A stretch of 30,012 bases of DNA from Saccoglossus kowalevskii (taxonomy: Eukaryota; Hemichordata; Enteropneusta; Harrimaniidae). The notes beneath the pieces were generated by a model that saw only the letters and a program-made list of their open reading frames with translations, ran no database searches and had not been told where the DNA came from. The position numbers were made by a program, and so were the translations under genes. Each line of letters opens with the position of its first letter. Within the stretch, counting starts at the first letter, position 1. The stretch is from positions 342,809 through 372,820 of the forward strand of contig NW_003131860.1 in NCBI RefSeq assembly GCF_000003605.2, in the 5' to 3' direction. Shown here piece after piece: positions 18,642 to 28,250 of the stretch.

Positions 18642-18780
18642 CTTTTTTGTTTTACAAAAAGAAATAACTAATAGTTTTAAGTCCTTTTAGCGTGATCGCG
18701 AAAATTAACGCTCTTTCGCGGTCACGCTAAAAAAATAAATTGACAATTGATTATTTTTTTTTTTTTGTAAAACAAAAAAG
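18642..18780. mobile_element. Nested palindromic element at gap edge
   Basis: The outer arms 18642-18660 (CTTTTTTGTTTTACAAAAA) and 18762-18780 are perfect 19-bp inverted copies. The inner arms 18685-18703 (TTTTAGCGTGATCGCGAAA) and 18714-18732 are inverted with one mismatch around a 10-base loop. It looks like a small MITE; the left flank is hidden in the gap, so no target duplication can be checked. Confidence 0.75.
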
Positions 18781-19487
18781 AAGTCCCGACTTTGCCGGTC
18801 TAATCCAAAGCCGACGTCATTTTGTACTAAAAAATACAATTTTTACATTACCTAATAATTTTAATCAAAAGTTGTGACATGCTGACGAGTAATTTTAACA
18901 GACACAAATAAGAATAAGTTGACAATGGAAAGATTACAATCCAGTTTAAGACCGATAATCTCTATAAAGAGGCACTACAACTTTACACACGCGGGTGTTG
19001 ACTAGGTATCCATGGAGATTTACGCGATGCATTGTCCCAGCAACAAGGTATAACGCTACATCTCTCTCAAGAATGTGCATATCCACTGTACAGAGACACG
19101 ATGGGGCCACGACATATAAATGACCCAGACGATACATGGACACTTTGAAAAGAACTTCAATAGAGGTTCCAATCTCCAAACTCAATACGGAATTTACAAC
19201 GCATGAATGAAGGCATAGGAATTTCCACGCGACGTATCAACAAGAATACGACCTCTAGAGCATTCAATGTGAGAAGGATGTGCTATAACGGGTCAAGTCA
19301 TATGATAGGTCACATGACATTATAAGCCGCGATGTCCAGTGCATATTCATCAGTCTAGCCGTCGTACTGTGACGTCATTTGTTTACAACAAGCACGCGAA
19401 ATCTGATAACCGATGTGCTAAAACAATGTTGTCCATAAAACCAAAGACATCTTTTCTATTGTCTTTGAGTAAACATACTATTCAATA
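18781..19487. other. No gene recognised
   Basis: A minus open frame of about 100 codons (19240 to 18946) has no acceptor or usable start upstream and is not convincing. TGACGTCA (19370-19377) and an X-box-like GTATCCATGGAGAT (19006-19019) are the only regulatory-like words noted. Confidence 0.4.
19370..19377 (+). promoter_or_regulatory. CRE-like palindrome TGACGTCA
   Basis: A full 8-bp CREB/ATF consensus site with no assigned gene nearby. Confidence 0.3.
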
Positions 19488-19653
19488 TTAAAGCGGGAGG
19501 GTCGTCACCTGCGCACGCGCGGGAATTGAGTCCCACGCGAAGATAACAAAACACGCTAAAAACGCAAAGGCTCAAAGGTAGACGCTTGTTTGTAAATAAT
19601 GACAGGCTATGGCCATCTGACGCACGCGCAGGTGACGACTCCCCTCGCTTTAA
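19488..19653 (+). mobile_element. AGCGGG MITE copy 3 (full length)
   Basis: 166 bases between TTAA (19488-19491) and TTAA (19650-19653). Inverted ends AGCGGGAGGGTCGTCACC and AGCGAGGGGAGTCGTCACC. The interior has GCGCACGCGCGGGAATTGAG and GCTTGTTTGTAAATAATGAC. It serves as the reference copy: copy 2 is its reverse complement and copy 1 a deleted version. Short open frames across it are not genes. Confidence 0.9.
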
Positions 19654-20318
19654 AAACAACTGTAGCGTACAATTATTATTTCGCTTCTTGTCAGCTAGTC
19701 TCTGTGCACGTGCGCAAAATGTAAACAAGTGCGGATGCCCATACAAGAAAAGAAAGGCGTACTCGCAATTTTACTAAAGTTGGGCGTATACCTAACCGGA
19801 AGTAACAAGATGAGAAACGATTAGCATGACCAGCCGCACGATCTGTGCACATCTGCCTTGGACAGTAATGTCTTATTTCGTAATACAGATTAAAACGAAA
19901 GAAGTAACAAATTCCATTCCCGTACTGTATAATACACAATGACCAGGTCTAATTTACGCAAAATATCAAACTAATAGTATACTGTCTGTGTTTACACACA
20001 AACAGTTTGCACAAAATGATCTTTTTTAAGACATGAGTCACCAATTGTGCAACGATATTCTTTATGTGTGATTATGTAACATTAAACCCTGGTTCTTTCT
20101 TTAAATGACAGTGAGAACGTTCTCAGACATGTTCAATGATTGCAGCTTGAAGTTTAAAAGTAGCGTACTGCGAAACAACCCACCCCTCTTTAATACAGAC
20201 TCGATTCTTTGAGCACGGCGAGCAGTTCCATATCATTATAACGATCTGTCTACTGAGCTTGGGAAACGTTAAGTTGTTCCAACACCGGAAATAACAATTT
20301 GTTACGCTAAAAAAACAA

Positions 20319-20340
20319 CAACAAAAAACGTTTTTTGTTG
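20319..20340. repeat. Perfect 22-bp palindrome
   Basis: CAACAAAAAACG followed directly by its complement, centred on CGTT-type sequence with no spacer. It would extrude as a short cruciform; no element ends nearby. Confidence 0.8.
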
Positions 20341-20676
20341 ATTTTCTAGGATAATTTTCAGCTGTTGGGACTGTATCATGAAGCAGACCACGGATTTAAA
20401 TCTCGGATGTAGATTGCTTTCAAAACTGAACATTACGTGAAAGACTATACCTTACCAATTGCAGTGCCCGAATATATTCAATTGAGAAGTTGAACTTGAG
20501 AAACCCGACAATTTGCAACATGCAACGGAGAATTCGTCATATAAATTCAAAGCAATGGCCTAGCCCTTTTTGTAGACGGGGAATAAATACCATTGCATTA
20601 TCGTGTTACTTTGTGGGTCCAACATGTACCCCAGGTTGTACTGTACACATTAATGGTTCAGTTTCAGTACACGATC

Positions 20677-20693
20677 GTGTCACGTGACACGTG
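20677..20693. promoter_or_regulatory. CLEAR-type E-box palindrome plus overlapping E-box
   Basis: GTGTCACGTGACAC is a perfect 14-bp palindrome containing GTCACGTGAC, the exact CLEAR/M-box decamer bound by TFEB/MITF-type bHLH-Zip factors. A second CACGTG starts at 20688, sharing three bases. No gene start is identified within 1 kb. Confidence 0.5.
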
Positions 20694-21751
20694 AATGTCA
20701 AACCTAATATGCGATGGGGGACGTACACGTCCGTCCTACCCAATGCATGTAAAACGTGCTATCTGTTCCACTTCATAGGAGCTTGAAAGGGGGTCCGAAG
20801 GTTGGTAATAAGTCTCGGCTCCACAATTCATGTTTTATGTTGTTAGTGTGTGTCCCTACAGCGTCTGAATAAATGCCTAGTGTGCGTTTCACGTTGCCTA
20901 GTACACTGTATTGTTACTCAGTATACACAATTTAATAATTACTTTGTTTCCAACGCTTGGTTCCATATTGGCGCGTACTCACTGTGTAGCTGTTTTCGGG
21001 TGGTCGACTCGGATCCCACACTCTCCCAAAAGCACCACTCAATATGCCAACTTAATCATATCTAAGAAATAAGAAACATAACAACTTAAGTTAGTACGAA
21101 CTGATCAAGTTTGTCAATCTCTTCCAAAATACGTTTTCTATTCACCGGCGATACCACCCACTGTTTGCGGGAGTTTGAAATTGACGTGTTCAATCGACGG
21201 AGATTAGAATAACTTATCCTTCGTTCTTATTCTAAAAAGGAAATGTTTTTGGATCAAACAACTTTTTTGAATGAAAAAACGCATAACTTGATATATGGAA
21301 GACTATTTATTCATGACAATTGGTTTAGTGAAGTTAGCAACAATAAAAACGATGAGAGTTGTTGAATCAGTTCAGTCGCGACATCTCCGGTGGCCCGGTA
21401 TCATTCAAACAACATTCTCGACATCATGATGAAGTTTAATACTAATATATAATACAAAATATAATAGCAGCCGTTTTAATTATCTTTCTGATAACGGGAT
21501 AATATTTTTCCCTAGTGTTTGAAAAATTTCAATTACCCGAATAGCAATTAAAACTTGGATGGCTTACTGTAAGTAATGCATCACCTCCACGTTAATAGCA
21601 GCAACAACAACCAGTTATCAGCGTGTCAACCTCGTGTGCTTCTCCAACTCAGTGTTTTAGTTCCAATAGACGAGTGTGAAATCATCGATAACCACGTGTG
21701 AAGCTTCTATCGAGTCTTACGTGTATATACACCCATAGCGCCTTATTGGAT

Positions 21752-21821
21752 GAGAAGGGTTTATAGCAAGATACTGTGCGAGGCAAAGCCGAGCCTGCTA
21801 TCTCGTCCCCAGAACCTTCTC
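21752..21821. repeat. Interrupted nested palindrome
   Basis: Inverted pairs GAGAAGG/CCTTCTC (21752, 21815), AGATA/TATCT (21769, 21799) and GGC/GCC around AAA (21782-21790) share roughly one centre. Possibly a decayed foldback element. Confidence 0.45.
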
Positions 21822-22667
21822 AGAATCCGAGTCCGATTTGACGCTTTGGGGATAATTCATTATTGTTGTTATAATTCACTGCCACAAATTTAGGTAAATT
21901 CCAATCTCCGACATGCGCAACTCTCGAACGCCGTAACTACCGATTTCGATTAAATGCCCAGTTTACTGCATACGTTAAAGACTTCAACTAAGTTTAGCAA
22001 ATACTTCAACTTTAAGGGCTTCCGTGACTTAAAACTTCGAGTTGGGGCGTTGGGTGATTTTGTAGAAGCAAATTTGCTGTAGTTGAAGGAAGAAAAGTGG
22101 GAAAAAACACACACAACTGCATAATATACTAGATAAATTGTGAAACACTTGAATTACTAAACGTAAAAGAAATATTTTCAAAAAAACATAGACCCTCGTC
22201 TATGATCCATGAAAAAACTGAACTCCCTCTCCAATTGTGTCAAACGGATAACCACTTATAACGATCGCGGCCACACTATGGGAGTGTGCACTAAGACGGT
22301 TCGAGTGTTTACAGATTTAGGAACATGAGTACAATAAAATTCAACAATTGATCGATGATCTAGGACCGTTAACACAAAAACAGCGGAAGGGTGCGAATAT
22401 TGATGATTCATTGTGAACGTCGTGCATCCTGTTCGACGAGGCGCGAGTACAAAGGCAAGAAGGGGGTATTGTGTATTTGTTAAACACAAAACTGAACTTT
22501 TGTATGTAGGGGGTAGGTAAAGATTGAGCAAAATTTCAGTAAGCAAAACTCGGTGAGCAGAAATTGTCTCACTAGTTCAGATAGAAAATCCTTGTCGTTT
22601 AATGGTGAAATACATTCAAGACACCTTGAACTAAATGAGGGTGGGTAGAAGAATCAGCTAGTATGTA
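21822..22667. other. No gene recognised
   Basis: A minus open frame at 22256-22546 has no splice or start context. No repeats or motifs stand out. Confidence 0.4.
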
Positions 22668-22704
22668 AATTCCATGCCTATTTATTTATAAAAGGCATGG
22701 AATT
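22668..22704. repeat. Perfect 12-bp stem hairpin
   Basis: AATTCCATGCCT (22668-22679) and AGGCATGGAATT (22693-22704) pair perfectly over a 13-base AT loop. No poly-T tail or promoter suggests an RNA gene. Confidence 0.7.
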
Positions 22705-22826
22705 CTTTAAAATGTGGTATTGAAACACACGCTATATCGAAAAAAAATGTGTACGCGAAAAGATCACCCCTCTTGATTTCAAATGGTCGTCCCTTAATCT
22801 GTTTCAAGGTAAAATTGTGCGCACCG

Positions 22827-22920
22827 TTTACGACAACGATTCTTCAACTTTTACGACCTTTAAGCGAGCTTTTACGATTTCCCAGCCAACTTTTACAACT
22901 TACTTGTCAATTTTCACGAC
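22827..22920 (-). promoter_or_regulatory. 21-bp-periodic TTTACGAC array
   Basis: TTTACGAC or a one-base variant starts at 22827, 22850, 22871, 22892 and 22912, spacings 23, 21, 21 and 20. On the minus strand the word is GTCGTAAA, a posterior Hox/Cdx-type site. Two copies are exact, three vary by one or two bases. The bases between copies differ, so the motif is better kept than the spacer. It could still be a decayed tandem repeat. Confidence 0.45.
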
Positions 22921-22955
22921 TATCTACACCCAAACATTTTGCTCACATGAAATAA

Positions 22956-25900
22956 CAGAAATGCCTCCGGTCTAAATACACGGCAAGGTAAAAAAAACAC
23001 ACAATGTTAACTTTAGTTGTCTAGGTGACCGCTGATGATGAACACACGAGACGGAAAGCTGTCGGAAAACGACGGTAGCACCTCCGAATATGTGACCAAA
23101 TTTAATGTTGCCATGGAGAAGAACGTATCAACGAAACGTGTTTTATAAACAACAGTAATAAAAGCAAAAACAGAAAAAACAATAAACAATTGTTGAACAT
23201 AGTATTATTTTTTCCGCCAGGTGTGAGAATCAGAACACTGATCGCCTGCTTGGCGATACACCACCAATGCATGTACATGTTTAAACAAACTTACCCTGAA
23301 AAAGTTCTGTGTCCCGTTACCAATTACTAGCCCAAAAATATATTAAACACAGCATACGTGTGAATAAAAAATGTTGAACATTATACCCCATATTCGTGAA
23401 AAATCGGAAGAAGCGGTCGTTCATTTGATGGTCTGTGCACCGCGGGGTAAATTTCATAAATACCGACAAAAACGCCTCGCTATCAAATTTCTTTGACTTT
23501 TTACTAAGTGGCTTTATTATGCTGTTATCCAGATAACAAGGTATAATCGCCGAACTACTTTTCGCACAAAAATCGCATAAATCGAATGCCTATGATAAAA
23601 AACAATCACGTGATTCTCTCGCTTTAAACGAGATCTCGACGGCCATTCACGTCTGAGGTATATTTGTAATGATAGACTTGTTGCCATAGATACAGATAGA
23701 TCCACCCTTTTTCTCTCTGCGTGTACACATTTTACGGAACCCCTTTAACTCTACCTGGTTACGGTATAAGACAATTTATGTATCCATAGTGACCAACAAT
23801 TGTTGTATGACGTAATGCAGCCATAGTAGTCTCGCGCCATCATGGAACTGAAACACATTTGCACGTAGTGTGTTATTTATTGATCATTGGAAAAGAAAAG
23901 TTATTTTGGGTTATGTGTTGGTTCAAAAAAATTAACATGACCTTTGACCCGCGCTTCATTCGCCATCAGGCTGAGCCATAAAGTAACCAGTAACTCCCAG
24001 TGCATATGTATACGGTGGACTTTATGGGTCAGCTTCGATAAGAATACGCCTTATACGGTACTTCTGTTTCAATAACTTTAATGTGTTTTTTTTTAATTCG
24101 TCACGGTACTTATTATTTGGTATCCATGGTGAACGTTAATGTCGCAGTAAGGACAACACTTAGAGTGTTGTGTTTTCAGTTTTCACTCATCATCGATCTA
24201 TGTCATTCGGCGTTCAATGGTTGTTGACGTCGACGGGGCAACATCCATACATGCATTTCAATGTTGACCAAAAAAAAACTCTTGTCAAATAATTGAACTT
24301 GTTGAAATAAACAAATACTTAAAAAAACGCAATTTAATTATTTATTACCATGGATACCCAGGCTATCTCATCGAACTCAAGAGGACTAGTAACGTTAATT
24401 GACCGTTAAATGGAGATGCTCAAGAAATCGGTGAAACGTCAAACTTTGTGTGAGGCAAAGGCGGATCACAATTCGCTGTTGACGAAAGTTGTGTTTTACG
24501 GGTCCCTGGAGGCGACAGATATAATAATACCACAGGGATGGGTGCATGTGGGGGTCAAAAGGTTCAACGGCGGGGTTAACGAACTACACACGAGTGTTAT
24601 ATGCAGGATATTTATTGTGTTCGGCGTTCGCAATATAATTTACCTTTTGAGCTCTGGTCCACATGACGACCTCTCGTCACGTTCACCATATTCGTCCGCC
24701 ACGTTTGATGTGGGTCCCATGCAATGCACTGCTATACAGTGTAAAATACAATGTTTATTTACATGAAATTCGATCACACAGCATATGTATGTGGTGCTTT
24801 AATTAATATTTCGTATTTACAAGTTGAAAAAAAATAACAAGCTGGGAACGAGGTCAAAAGATAGCGAGCTTTTCTCGCGGGAAATTATACAGTAACGATA
24901 TGTACGAAAAATGAAAACGATATCAAAACAGATTGGAGCTACTAATATATACAACATAATAGTGTACGTGAAAATCAGTAAATTTTGATCAGAATGTCGT
25001 GAACATTCGTTGCAAACATCACACAGTTCAAACTTATTAGAAATAAAAACATTTGTTGGCCAAACGACACTGAAAAGTGTAAATATTTGTTGACGGACGA
25101 ATTCCTATGTACAATGCCCACATATCGCATCGTTTAGTAAATACACTTATCTTTAAAGATTGTATTAAACAAAGTAAACTAAAGACGACGAAACGGCAAA
25201 AGAAACCAACCCTACCACTACTGAACCTACACACACCGATGTCGTTTTTAGTGTACCTTAGCCTGGCCCACTGCAGGAACCTGGCACGCTCGTTTGTTTC
25301 CCCGAACAACCATCGATAACCCCCTAACCCGAAGTGTGCCCGTCAGTCAACCTTTCATTGATCCTTGGGTAAACTTCCAATAATTAGAGATGTGTAATAT
25401 TGAATTCTGATGTGTAAAGGTCCAGACAGCGACAGAGTAAAGTTAGTGGATTTGCTAAGCACCGTAAACGAGAGGCGAATATGTGATAACAGCACAACAC
25501 AGTGCTTACATCAAAGTTCAGCACCATCGCGTTATCAGTGCCCCGTCAAAATACAGTGTTTCTCTTCAAAAAATACACATTTAACTCTAACAAAAGACCA
25601 GAAAGTGTACGATTTCAGTTATATTTTCTCAGTCGCTACTACATGTGTACAATGAAATGGAAAGTTTGAATTTCAAAAACTATTCAAGCTGAACGATCAG
25701 ACAATGGCGCATGGTAACAAGTCCCATTGCTGGTGGTCGTGTTAAACATGAGTTTGTTTCGCCTAGACGTAACTATAATCGACAAATAGAGATTTTTTTT
25801 ACACTGTGGTATTCATATTATTTTGCATATAACATTATAAAAAAATATAATCTCCGATTCTTGCTTTCTTGAAGAGAAACTACTTTGACGGGTTTTCAAA

Positions 25901-26195
25901 TTCAGTATTAAAAGTTCATAACTTTAAAACAATTGCACAGATGAATAAAATCAATCTACAATCTACTTCAAAATATGCTAAAACGTACGTGCCGAGAATA
26001 CAAAGTTGGGGTCTTTGAATGTCAATATGTTTACAACCTGTTGCAAATCGGACACAATGGACGGAGTATTAAAATAGGACGGGCGCAGTTAAATTCAAAC
26101 ATGGCGGCAGTCAGGCGTACTTAGCAACAATGGTTGCGATACCTTTTTTCCTGTGATGACAACACGCACTGAGAAATGTTCCATGTTAAAGAGTT
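22956..26195. other. Repeat-poor non-coding region with X-box-like sites
   Basis: Five X-box-like sites lie at 23107-24357. The longest open frame (24410-24766, 118 codons from an ATG in weak context) has no family resemblance I can see, no splice partner and no nearby poly(A) signal. Other frames (25037-25309, 25410-25655) look like chance. No MITE ends found. Confidence 0.4.
23107..24357. promoter_or_regulatory. Cluster of five RFX X-box-like sites
   Basis: 23107-23120 GTTGCCATGGAGAA, 23680-23693 GTTGCCATAGATAC, 23780-23793 GTATCCATAGTGAC, 24120-24134 GTATCCATGGTGAAC, and 24344-24357 on the minus strand GTATCCATGGTAAT. Each has a strong left half and core, with the right half 2-4 bases off GTTRCCATGGYAAC. 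A sixth relative is at 19006-19019. Confidence 0.4.
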
Positions 26196-26201
26196 TTTAT
26201 T
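26196..26201 (-). terminator. Poly(A) signal AATAAA (minus)
   Basis: A canonical hexamer on the minus strand, 313 bases beyond the TAG of the 26514-26994 exon, consistent with its 3' untranslated end. Confidence 0.45.
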
Positions 26202-26270
26202 CTGTAATCGTCGTTGTATATAACCGAATTTACGAAAGTCCGGTAAGTCTTGATAAAGTTGAACGCTGGT

Positions 26271-26283
26271 GTTGCTTAGTAAC
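26271..26283 (+). promoter_or_regulatory. X-box-like site
   Basis: GTTGCTTAGTAAC has both half-sites with a one-base-shorter spacer. It lies in the likely 3' untranslated part of the minus-strand exon, so it is not placed like a promoter element for it. Confidence 0.25.
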
Positions 26284-26513
26284 AGATACGGTGACTAAAC
26301 TGCCACACAACTGCGGTATTAAAAGTTGATGCGTGAAACACGCCATTAAAAAGTTCTAATGAAACACGAAGTAGTTGTAAGTACACATCGCACACTCAAA
26401 ACGATATCACTCAATCCAGGTAGAAATATATTGTACAAGTTGTTATAAAATTCGGTTAAAATAGTCGTCGTCGTTGTCTTCGGTAATTCGGATTGGGTGG
26501 TAGTAATCACTGC

Positions 26514-26994
26514 CTATTTGATGAAATATCGATATTTCACCAAATCAGAAGGCGGTATTCCTGTTTGTCGTTTCTTGTGGTCGATCGAGCGAGCGAAATA
26601 ATATCCACACGTCGGCTTGCCGAGGGTAGCGAAGGGTGCGATGGAATTAACTTTGATTCCTCCACGATCCACTCGAGCCATGAACAACTTCGGCGGATCT
26701 TGCGGCGGTGATGGCGTCGGAAATTGTCTGTTGTCGGACTCGACGGTCTTCGTGTTCATATGTCGCGAATATTTGTTGGCGAGGAACCTCTCCCACGACA
26801 GATTACTGTTCTCTGACCATAATTTCTCGTCTTTCCGCGCACCACGGAACGAACTGTTGATAAGGCACTGGTACCCAGAGTTGGGCATCTTGTCGTGTTC
26901 AACGGTGATATTAAGTCTCGGTGAATACTTTAGACACTGAAAATAACCGCTTTTCAAAACAGGTGACTTATTAAATGCACCCTCGTAGACTGGT
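26514..26994 (-). CDS. Terminal coding exon of an unrecognised gene
   Basis: The minus strand is open for 159 codons to a TAG at 26514-26516. An acceptor, GGGTGATTTACAG, ends at 26995; a stop lies just upstream in frame, so the reading must come from splicing (phase 2). Residues are soluble and basic: PVYEGAFNKSPVLKSGYFQC near the start, a WSENSNLSWERFL patch, a proline stretch (PTPSPPQDPP, about residues 93-102) and an aromatic tail ending VKYRYFIK. No signal peptide, membrane segment or catalytic motif. The short, Tyr/Pro-rich style recalls small axonemal or sperm microtubule proteins, but I cannot match a family. The 107-codon + strand frame inside it is a shadow. No upstream exon was located between 27000 and 28100. 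Confidence 0.6.
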
Positions 26995-27220
26995 CTGTAA
27001 ATCACCCTAGTTTAGGTCGCTATTCAGCGCAGCGTAGTGTCGACACAGTACACCGTTGAATGCTAGCAGTGCGTATGAATAGTCGTGGAGTTTAGTGTCA
27101 ACTTGAACAATAAAACGGGATAAACCCATTCTCCCTGCAACCAGCCAACTTGTCAATAGTAATCAATAATCATCACATTACTGTTACAACACAATCGTTG
27201 AAGGCTGTGACTTTTGTTAA

Positions 27221-27290
27221 CACGTGTCACGTGGTGTAACGCGACCAATGGGAAGTTTCATTGTTGGCTCTGTTTGTTGCAAGTCACGTG
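27221..27290. promoter_or_regulatory. E-box trio with CCAAT box
   Basis: CACGTG at 27221-27226, 27228-27233 and 27285-27290; the last two are in GTCACGTGG context, close to CLEAR/M-box sites. CCAAT lies at 27245-27249. The spacing of the first two (7 bases apart) puts them on nearly opposite helix faces. Confidence 0.4.
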
Positions 27291-27961
27291 GCCGGCGACT
27301 GCAGGACAGTGCGCGTTAGAAATAACTACACAGACAACAGTATAGGCCATGAATGGGTAGTTATGTTGATACCATCTCAACATTATAACTGTGAACTATG
27401 AGACGTCGAGTGTAGTTAAAGCAAAGTTTGCAAAAATAGTGTTAATCCACGAACTGTTCGTGAAATTAATAATTCAACTGGTATTCCACAGCATATGTAT
27501 GCGGACACAGATAACGCAAGAGACTACGAGAATTCGAAAACTTGATAATATTCTAGTCGGCAAGCCTTTTATTACGACATGTTTACACACCAATGGCGAA
27601 CTTTGAATCGGACGAAGAGCATTTTCTTTAACCGATCGCAATTTGAAATAAAGATGCCCGGTTTGAATACAATGAATCGACACATTGTTTTTTTAATTGC
27701 CGAAATGCGGACTTTCATTCTTCACAAAGTTGAGGCCAGTTGAGATCAGTTGAGTACGCTCAAACTGGTGCGTTGCGTATCACCATGGTACGCTGCCACT
27801 GGTTTACTGGCCTAAACATAATTTGGCATGCATGCATTAATGTCACGCCTTAGCTGTCGAAAACAGACGGGCAGCATCGTCATACACCCCCGCTTCCCAG
27901 TGATAAAGTCGCTCGCGTTGAACAAATCCCGCGTTCGAGCCGTCGCGCTGTGTTGCGCCTG

Positions 27962-27969
27962 TGACGTCA
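27962..27969 (+). promoter_or_regulatory. CRE in promoter-like CpG-rich segment
   Basis: TGACGTCA sits about 150 bases before the ATG at 28120 in a CpG-rich stretch (27,890-28,030) free of repeats. This is the usual distance for a proximal promoter CRE. Transcription start not determined. Confidence 0.45.
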
Positions 27970-28010
27970 TAATTCTATTTTGACGCGCTGCTTTAGCATT
28001 GTCGCTTCTA

Positions 28011-28180
28011 TGGCCCCGAGGCGTCCGCTACTGTCAAATACGCAACTGTCATTGATTATTGTACTGGGAGTGGAAAACCGACGGGGATGTAGTGATAAGT
28101 TTAATCACTTCATTATATCATGCCGTCTGGAGTACTCCAAGAACCGGCGATGTCTACCGATGCGGAGGACGTTGAAGTAA
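28011..28180 (+). other. Upstream ORF overlapping the proposed start
   Basis: ATGGCCCCGAGG at 28011 opens a 56-codon frame that ends at 28180, in a different frame from and overlapping the ATG at 28120. If it is within the transcript it would act as an overlapping upstream ORF and lower initiation at 28120; otherwise transcription starts after 28011. Confidence 0.35.
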
Positions 28181-28250
28181 GTCGGACGTATCTTTCGACC
28201 GATCTGTTTACGCCATACCGCGAGTTTCGAGTGACACTGCCAAGTATCGG
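28120..28250 (+). CDS. First coding exon of an unrecognised gene, continuing right
   Basis: An ATG with A at -3 opens 43 codons plus two bases, ending at a perfect donor CGG|GTAAGT (28251). The frame starts MPSGVLQEPAMSTDAEDVEV, an acidic, disordered-looking N terminus, and passes to a more ordered segment YLSTDLFTPYREFRVTLPSI. An internal GTAAGT (28176) could be used instead and would cut the exon at 19 codons. A second ATG at codon 11 is possible. No next exon was identified with confidence: the acceptor at 29030-29032 (CTTTTATTGCAG) leads to an early stop, and one near 28510 opens 22 codons. Family unknown. Confidence 0.5.

Larger units (their letters stand above)
19654..21750. other. Repeat-poor non-coding region
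   Basis: No exon with convincing splice signals. Noted inside: a 22-bp perfect palindrome (20319-20340) and a CLEAR/E-box palindrome (20677-20693). Open frames at 19691-19939, 20490-20687 and 20850-21065 appear to be chance. Confidence 0.4.
26995..28010. other. Promoter-like intergenic region
   Basis: Holds three E-boxes and a CCAAT (27221-27290), a CpG-richer segment from about 27,840, and a CRE (27962-27969). Open frames at 27391-27606 and 27474-27683 are probably chance. Confidence 0.4.

Noticed and set aside
18946-19240. Minus-strand open frame of about 100 codons
   Set aside because: No acceptor with a fitting frame, the first usable ATG is far inside, and composition is not convincing.
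24410-24766. 118-codon ATG-started open frame
   Set aside because: Weak start context, no poly(A) signal or splice partner, and no recognisable domain. It could be real but I cannot support it.
26118-26140. GCAAC-AAT-GGTTGC as an X-box
   Set aside because: The half-sites point the wrong way round for an RFX site.
26617-26940. 107-codon + strand frame
   Set aside because: Antisense shadow of the minus-strand exon at 26514-26994.
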